Assembly (NCBI GenBank): GCA_025331435.1
Contig: JAIWNI010000153.1
Location: 1 to 47,117 of the forward strand
Reading direction: 5' to 3'
DNA: 47,117 nucleotides
Source: Choanephora cucurbitarum
Taxonomy: Eukaryota > Mucoromycota > Mucoromycetes > Mucorales > Choanephoraceae
The notes below the pieces were generated by a model that was not told where the DNA came from, made no database searches, and worked only from the letters and a program-made list of their open reading frames with translations. Position numbers and translations under genes: made by a program. Positions 42,025 through 47,117 of the stretch are shown piece after piece; positions within the stretch are counted from its first letter, which is position 1, and each line of letters starts with the position of its first letter.

Positions 42025-42143
42025 GATTGTATGTCGTTTGGGAAGTCTAGGTTTAAAGCTAGCATCAATTGCGAGGCATTTGCAATCTAATTTATTGATG
42101 TTGATGCTTTTCGATCCTGATTGTTTGAAACCAATTTGAAACA
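42023..42143 (+). repeat. segment A, right copy
   Basis: 121 bp matching 30880-30999 with one inserted T (CCAATTTGAAACA). It then runs into unrelated sequence (AAATAAGGGTGC). Confidence 0.85.
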
Positions 42144-42607
42144 AAATAAGGGTGCTAAGGTGAAGAGTTTGTTAACTGTATAAATGGCAAAGGGAAAAGT
42201 ACGTATACAGAGCAGAGCCCCAGGGGTCCGACTAAGTTATAACCGGTCGTGAAGTTGATAATATACGCAAAGGCGGTGCAATAGGTCAGGCCTCGCGGTC
42301 TGATCGGTCCACATGCGTTGCCCATTAAGAAAGAAAGAAGCGAGTGATAGCAAATAAAAATCAAAATCTTAGCTTATTCACATTTCAAAGCAAAGTGGAA
42401 TACGGTTTGTTTTCGACTGGATGTCCTTGCTGCTTTAAATATCATAACGCAGAGATAGATGCGAAAAAAACTGATCCTTCTTAGCGAAAACACGGATAGC
42501 AATTGCTGTTGAAAAAATGAGCAACAAAAGAAATAAAGTGCCTATTTCGGGAATCGAAAGTTGATATCTACCTGGAAATAGAGACCTCGACCTTCCTTTT
42601 GAGATGT
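42144..42607. other. spacer with a GC-richer block
   Basis: About 460 bp between the gypsy element and the second LINE. Positions 42195-42320 are noticeably richer in GC than their surroundings. I compared the block by eye with tRNA and rRNA features and recognised none. No gene seen. Confidence 0.35.
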
Positions 42608-44920
42608 TAATAAGCAGGTTGTTTTTTTAGGGGAACAAGTCCGGTTTTATTTGAAGCCCTTCAAATGTCAGAAGAGGGAAGAAAAAGACTGGATATATAA
42701 AACTAAAAGTAGAAGAAGTAAAAGGAGGCGAGTGAAACTATTGGTAATCTAAATGTAGCGTTGGTTGTCAAGGAAATGTAGATGTCTATTGACAGTATTA
42801 AAGGCAGCGGTAGTAGAGAAGGGCTTGTTTTCGAAGACAGAGTGCCAGTGCGTTTGCCAGGTACCCAACAGAGTACAGGCAAAGATCTGTTCCTGCGAGA
42901 GGGAGGAGAGCGGAAGAGAGGGATCACGAATGTGCGTGACAGGGAGGAAGCGGTAAATGCAATAAAGAATACGAAGGACATCAGAGGGGACAAAACGGAC
43001 GAAAGAACGTCAGAGGCAGAGCAAATGGGGCAGGGAAGAGATGTGAACGAGGACGGAATCAATTGATGAAGGAATGATCAACAGGGAATCTTTCGATGAA
43101 GGAGGCGGTACCAAACCGTCGGAGCTTGCAACGGGATAGCTAGAGACCAAAAGGTTTTTCAGGTAGGGGTGGCGAGTACCGAAGGTTGGAGGGAGTGCGG
43201 GAACAAGTGAGGAACTTGTAAGCGCGGATGGAGGAAGGTGCGTGACGAAAGGAAGATGGGAGGTTGGCGAAGGAGGTAATGAAAGGAGAAAGACGAAAAG
43301 AAGAAGAGGAAGGCGGCTGTGCAATGCGTGAGGCTGGTAGCCGATTGTGTTGAAGGAAGGAAGGAAGGAAATCGAGTCAGTAAGGATGGATCGTAAGGCC
43401 TGACGAGCTAGAGTTGGATGTCTAGATTGGTGAAATGGGGACTGACGAAGTTCTAATTGAAGGGTGAGTGAATCGAAGTAAAAGAGGTCGGAGCAGAGTA
43501 ACGGTGTCAGGTTGGGTGTGCGAAATGAAGCCACCGGGATTGTGGAGAGGTGTGAAGAGGGGTGGATGGTGAAGAGGAAATTACCGCCTTCAGAGGATAT
43601 GACAGGCAAGTGAAGGGATCGATGTAACAAGAGTCAAAGTATTTCGGAATGGCGTCAATAACCCGAATTTGAGAGGAAAGGATATTGAGGGGCGAATAGA
43701 AGTTAGGAGGACGGTGAGGGAAATAGTGGGGTTGGCGACAAGAAGGAAAAAGGAGAAAATATTGGGAGCTAGGAAATGTGGGGGAATAGTAAAACCATTC
43801 GAAAGTGTAACGAAGGAAGGAAGCGGTGGCTAACAGGTTGGACGAAGGGGTAAGAGAAGGAGAGTAGAAGCACAGCGCCATTGAAGAGCTCGTTGTTGAG
43901 AGATGAGGTTCAAGACTTGTAGGCCGCCTAATTTGCGGGGAAGTTGAGTGGCATTTAAAGAAAGGGGCGGGAAAATATGATGATTAATGATTCGCAAGCC
44001 AATACTGGAAAGTCGCTGTATGTTGAAGACTAAATAATTCACAATTGTAAAAGACAAGAGAAATTAATCAGACTAAAGATACTTTTTATTTACTTCGAAA
44101 TATTGATCTTATTTATACTTTTCATGAAGATGCTAATTCAACTGAGATTGTAAAACTTTTATAGAGGCTTATTATATTAATGACAAATCGGATGCGAGAT
44201 AGATAATGACAGTCTTGTAAAGAAGAAGTACTTATACAGGTTGATTGACCAACTGTACCTGAATCCAGGAATTGGTAAATCATTGGTGAAATGTCAGTCC
44301 TGACCTTGAATAAAAAGAGATTATCCAATTTAATTGTTAAAGGAACAAGCTGAAGTCGAAATATGAGTGATTGTTAAGTCATAAGTGGATAAATATATGA
44401 TCCGCACTGTATGGATACAACACTGTAGCTGTTGTTGTGTAAATGTGGTGAGTCGTAGAACATGCCACAGTTTCGAGAAAATGAGTGTGTTGAGGACAGT
44501 AGCGCGGCCCCGAATGGAGAGATTACGTTGTGAATGGATGTGACAGGCGGAGGTAGTGGAAGTTTCAAGCTTTTCAAATGCGATGGATCGTTGTTTTATA
44601 CTGGATATTATGGGAAAGCCAAGGTAAATGGAGGGAGAAGGCGAAGTACGGTTGTGTCAGGAGAGGATGTTGTGTTGGGCGAGTAGGTGTTGCCATTGGG
44701 GAAGGGGGCGGTCAGACAGAGAGATAGACTCAGTTTTGTGAAAGTTGAGATGGGCATTAGATGCTGAGCTGTATATGTGGATAGCGGATAAAAGGTGATC
44801 CAGATCCCGGTGGTTGCGAAGGAAGACTAAAGTGTCATCGGCGTAAGCTAAAATTTTGATGGCTAAAGAAGAAGGGGGAGGAGAAGCGGAAGATGGAGGT
44901 AAAGAATAATAAGCAGATTG
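42608..44920 (-). mobile_element. older 5'-truncated LINE with reverse transcriptase remnant and degenerate target duplication
   Basis: Read on the minus strand from right to left. The reverse transcriptase core is LAIKILAYADDTLVFLRNH (YADD at ~44834-44845), then LNFHKTESISLSD, a stop, YLGFPIISSIKQRS, RGRATVLNTLIFSKLWHVL. Further on: LSLNATQLPRKLGGLQVLNL and QQRALQWRC (~43.9 kb), and a C-terminal CPICSASD zinc region with LLGTWQTHWHSVFEN (~42.9 kb). The 3' end has AATAAA and a run of seven A's (42622-42628). Flanking repeats TAATAAGCAGGTTG (42608-42621) and TAATAAGCAGATTG (44907-44920) differ by one base. Stops, frame changes and an AT-rich interruption make it a relic, older than the LINE at 24.5 kb and of a different subfamily. 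Confidence 0.85.
44045..44375. other. AT-rich interruption inside the older LINE
   Basis: LINE coding similarity stops at about 44375 (after TTFTQQQLQ on the minus strand) and resumes at about 44040 (IINHHIFPPLSLN). The ~330 bp between are AT-rich, unlike the LINE, and have no LINE-like reading. This is probably a secondary insertion. Boundaries are approximate and no duplication is certain. Confidence 0.45.
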
Positions 44921-45655
44921 GCTATATCCACTTCACAGAAATTTTCTTTTTGGGAGTTTACACCTCACTTTTTGACACACCTCACTTTCTTGTGTCAACA
45001 GCCAACTTACACTTTATATTGTAGTTATATTTCGTACAAATAATTTGATAATGATTAAGACACTTATCGTAAGAATAAGCAAGAACTCAAGACAGGACAG
45101 CTGCTTTTTAGTCTTGATTGTTGTTTTCTCCTGAGCTTTGAGTGTCAGTTCATATTTCATCTTCTTTATGAGAATCTTGTCATCTTTTGCTAATAGAAGT
45201 CTCCTTTCTGTTTAAGCCGTAAACAGAAAATATACTACGTGCAAATCTTAGTAAAGATAATGCAGCATTTTCAAATAATTTCATTTAAGTGATTGATATA
45301 CAGAAGACTATTTTTTCGCAAGCATTTCATGCATTTCTTTTGATATTCACTGCGAATTCGAAAAATACAATGGGCTCAAAGCCAGCTAAATGTACATCTT
45401 GCGTTTATTGTACATTTCATTCCACCAATAATACACTTTATTGAAAGCAAAGTAGTTGGGGTGCAATTGATAAAAGTAATTTGGCTGTTGACACAAGAAA
45501 GTGAGGTGTGTCAAAAAGTGAGGTGTGCAAGAAAAGTGAGGGGGAAAACATGGGGTGTACCAAAATTTATAAAATAGAAGTATATGATTGAACGAAGTCA
45601 AAAAGTGAGGTGTAAACTCCCAAAAAGAAAATTTCTGTGAAGTGGATATAGCCAA
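44918..45655. mobile_element. fold-back/MITE-like element with long terminal inverted repeats
   Basis: The left end starts TTGGCTATATCCACTTCACA and the right end is its reverse complement, ending at 45655. The arms match for about 60 bp. Then the left arm lacks ~92 bp present in the right arm, after which matching resumes (ACACCTCACTTTCTTGTG and TCAACAGCCAA). The missing stretch is bounded in the right arm by two copies of ACACCTCACTTTTTGAC, so a deletion between short direct repeats explains it. The ~470-bp centre codes for nothing recognisable. No target duplication is evident. Confidence 0.8.
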
Positions 45656-47117
45656 CCCGTATTCTTTCACGTCTACATGAGCCAATCACATTAAAGAATT
45701 CTTCATTAGTTTTTTCACGAAATTTTTAAATTTTCGTCGAAACCCCCTAATGCATTTAAAGTGATTGAAGTTACATACACACGTCATTGAGGGATAAACA
45801 TGTCGCTTTAGGAACAATGTCAACTTCTAAAGTCTTATTAATCATCACGGCGTTAACGTATATTGACATATTGTTCTGACAGCTTAATACGCTCTCATAC
45901 AAACAGAGAGCACGTTGATATTAACATACAAGTAAAGCTCGTTTAGATGCGAGATACATCATCAGTATAGATAGAGATAGAAGATGTATGTTGAATGAAG
46001 ACAACTTTCTTTTGGGTCTGATCGACTTTTTATTGTCATTAATTACTATGCTTATATCACAGTTATTGCAAAAAGAGAAATGCGTGGGTCATTGAACGAT
46101 ACAAAAGGTATATAAGCCCTTGATTTCTTAAGAGATCATTTTGTATAACATACTTTACAAATCCTTCTTATTTCCAATTCATTCAATGACTAGACCTAAC
46201 ATTACTGTGTCTTTTTATTTTTGATCTGATTATCCAAGGGTCTGACAGGTGAATTGTTTTAAAACACTTCAGACAAAAGAAGCCAAATCAGATAATCTTA
46301 CGCTTCAATCAGTAGCAGTGCTTTTCATGCTGATCAACAGCATTTTACCCTTTTGCTCCTGTTCAAACTGAATACTACCAAGCCATGAACCAACATTATG
46401 CATGTGTCCAAGGTATTGAAACTACTGCACAAGATACTTCAAAAAAGGCCATAAACGATAGACCCAAGAACCACCATTAAGTCTTATTAGTCAAAGAAAA
46501 GGAATTCTCAAAATGATGTCATACTCACTCTCCTCCTGGTCCTTTGAATGAAATTGTTGGCGATCAAAAGTTGCACTTCTTTTTGTTGACTCAGGTACTT
46601 CACAGATATATCGATATACATCCAATCAGTTCTCTCTCACTTTGATTTGATATGGGTTGCCAATCGAGAATAAAAAAGGCAAATAAGACCACAACTCAAG
46701 GTTGCCAAATATTCTAATGTAGTTGTTTGAAATAGAGAAGGAACTAAGAGAAGCTAATCTTGGGAGAACTCTGAAGATACCCTTTCTGCACCTTAGGATG
46801 CAGCCATCCTGCTGCCCTTTGACTCTGATCTTGTTCACTCAGAAGAAATTTCAACCATAGTTTACGAAGATGGTGGATTGGCCAGTGTCTCTGTACCTTT
46901 TAATATAGACCATCCAATCTGACATTATCATCAACTGTAACAATACAGACTATACTTTATTATAGTTAGACCATCACATTTATCCTGTTTTTCTAAGTGT
47001 CATGCATCTCCTCTCTTGTTGACATGGAAATGAGAATAGAGAATAGAGAAACGATAAACTCTTGCTTTTCTGTCGTTTAGGGTTAATCTAAGAGGAAAAA
47101 GAGCAAGAGGATGAGGA
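45656..47117. other. terminal AT-rich region, possible degraded coding trace
   Basis: A TATATAAG box (46109) lies ~75 bp upstream of an ATG at 46184. Downstream, plus-strand pieces such as PVQTEYYQAMNQHYACVQGI (~46.4 kb), PPGPLNEIVGDQKLHFFLL (~46.55 kb) and VYEDGGLASVSVPFNIDHPI, followed by a stop (46.9 kb), look protein-like but lie in different frames with stops. This may be a pseudogene or an intron-rich gene that I cannot assemble. I do not recognise a family. Confidence 0.25.

Larger units (their letters stand above)
30880..42143 (+). mobile_element. Ty3/gypsy LTR retrotransposon (outer), interrupted by a second element
   Basis: Outer element on the plus strand: terminal segments A-B, primer-binding site, gag, pol, about 40 bp of 3' region, the nested inner element (36203-41739), ~105 bp more 3' region, then terminal segments in the order B-A. 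The domain order protease-RT-RNase H-integrase assigns it to Ty3/gypsy. The terminal repeats are oddly permuted between the two ends (see findings), no clear polypurine tract precedes the right B copy, and gag has one frame break. The copy is therefore young by B identity but probably not autonomous. Confidence 0.85.

Noticed and set aside
42195..42320. GC-rich block suspected to be a tRNA or rRNA fragment
   Set aside because: No cloverleaf, TPsiC-like box or rRNA core sequence could be recognised. It is left as unexplained spacer.
42601..43900. Many minus-strand Ser/Leu/Pro-rich frames taken as separate genes
   Set aside because: They are pieces and shadows of one decayed LINE; the CPIC and LLGTW blocks and the target duplications explain them.

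Overview
This window comes from a eukaryotic, almost certainly fungal, nuclear genome. It is AT-rich. Genes carry many short introns (mostly 45-90 bp, GT...AG) and sit close together. Several features point to an early-diverging Mucoromycota-type fungus, probably Mucorales: a PL14/PL20-type uronate lyase, KDZ, CACTA-like and Tc1/mariner transposons, two kinds of intact Ty3/gypsy element, and a gene of the PD-(D/E)XK type expanded in that group. That assignment is an inference from family content. No rRNA, tRNA or CRISPR array was recognised.

The first ~18.5 kb is the host-gene part. In order: an unrecognised Ser/Pro-rich protein (-, 238-1882); a mitochondrial-type Ola1/YchF ATPase (-, 2677-4278); a 4-kb gene-poor gap holding two decayed Tc1/mariner fragments; a transferrin-receptor/glutamate-carboxypeptidase-II-like membrane protein whose zinc and catalytic residues are partly lost (-, 8285-10783); a UBX-domain (TUG/ASPSCR1-like) protein (+, 11913-12812) that converges, with one base between the stop codons, on a LYR-motif mitochondrial protein (-, 12814-13366); a secreted polysaccharide lyase (+, 15161-16295); and a four-span membrane protein (-, 17285-18535). 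Every exon model given for these genes keeps phase across all introns.

From ~19.7 kb to the end the window is mostly mobile DNA. It holds a multi-exon KDZ transposase (-, 20150-22866) with one frame break; a 5'-truncated LINE with a 15-bp target duplication and poly(A) tail (24500-25249); an internally deleted Tc1/mariner element with terminal inverted repeats and TA duplication (25341-25990); a CT/CA microsatellite directly before a nine-exon PD-(D/E)XK nuclease-like gene with a DEEK repeat (26220-28257); a CACTA/tnp2-like transposase relic (-, 28947-30650); a Ty3/gypsy element (+, 30880-42143) that has been entered by a second, very young gypsy element in the opposite orientation (36203-41739, identical 327-bp LTRs, intact 1589-aa ORF); a second, older 5'-truncated LINE (42608-44920); and a fold-back/MITE-like element beside it (44918-45655). 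The last 1.4 kb has only a doubtful degraded coding trace.

The points most worth following are: the pseudo-peptidase signature of the TfR-like protein; the permuted terminal repeats of the outer gypsy element and its A-AAA-AAC site at a gag frame break; the one-base convergent gene pair; the E-to-Q change in the Ola1 G4 motif; and the PD-(D/E)XK gene inside the transposon cluster.
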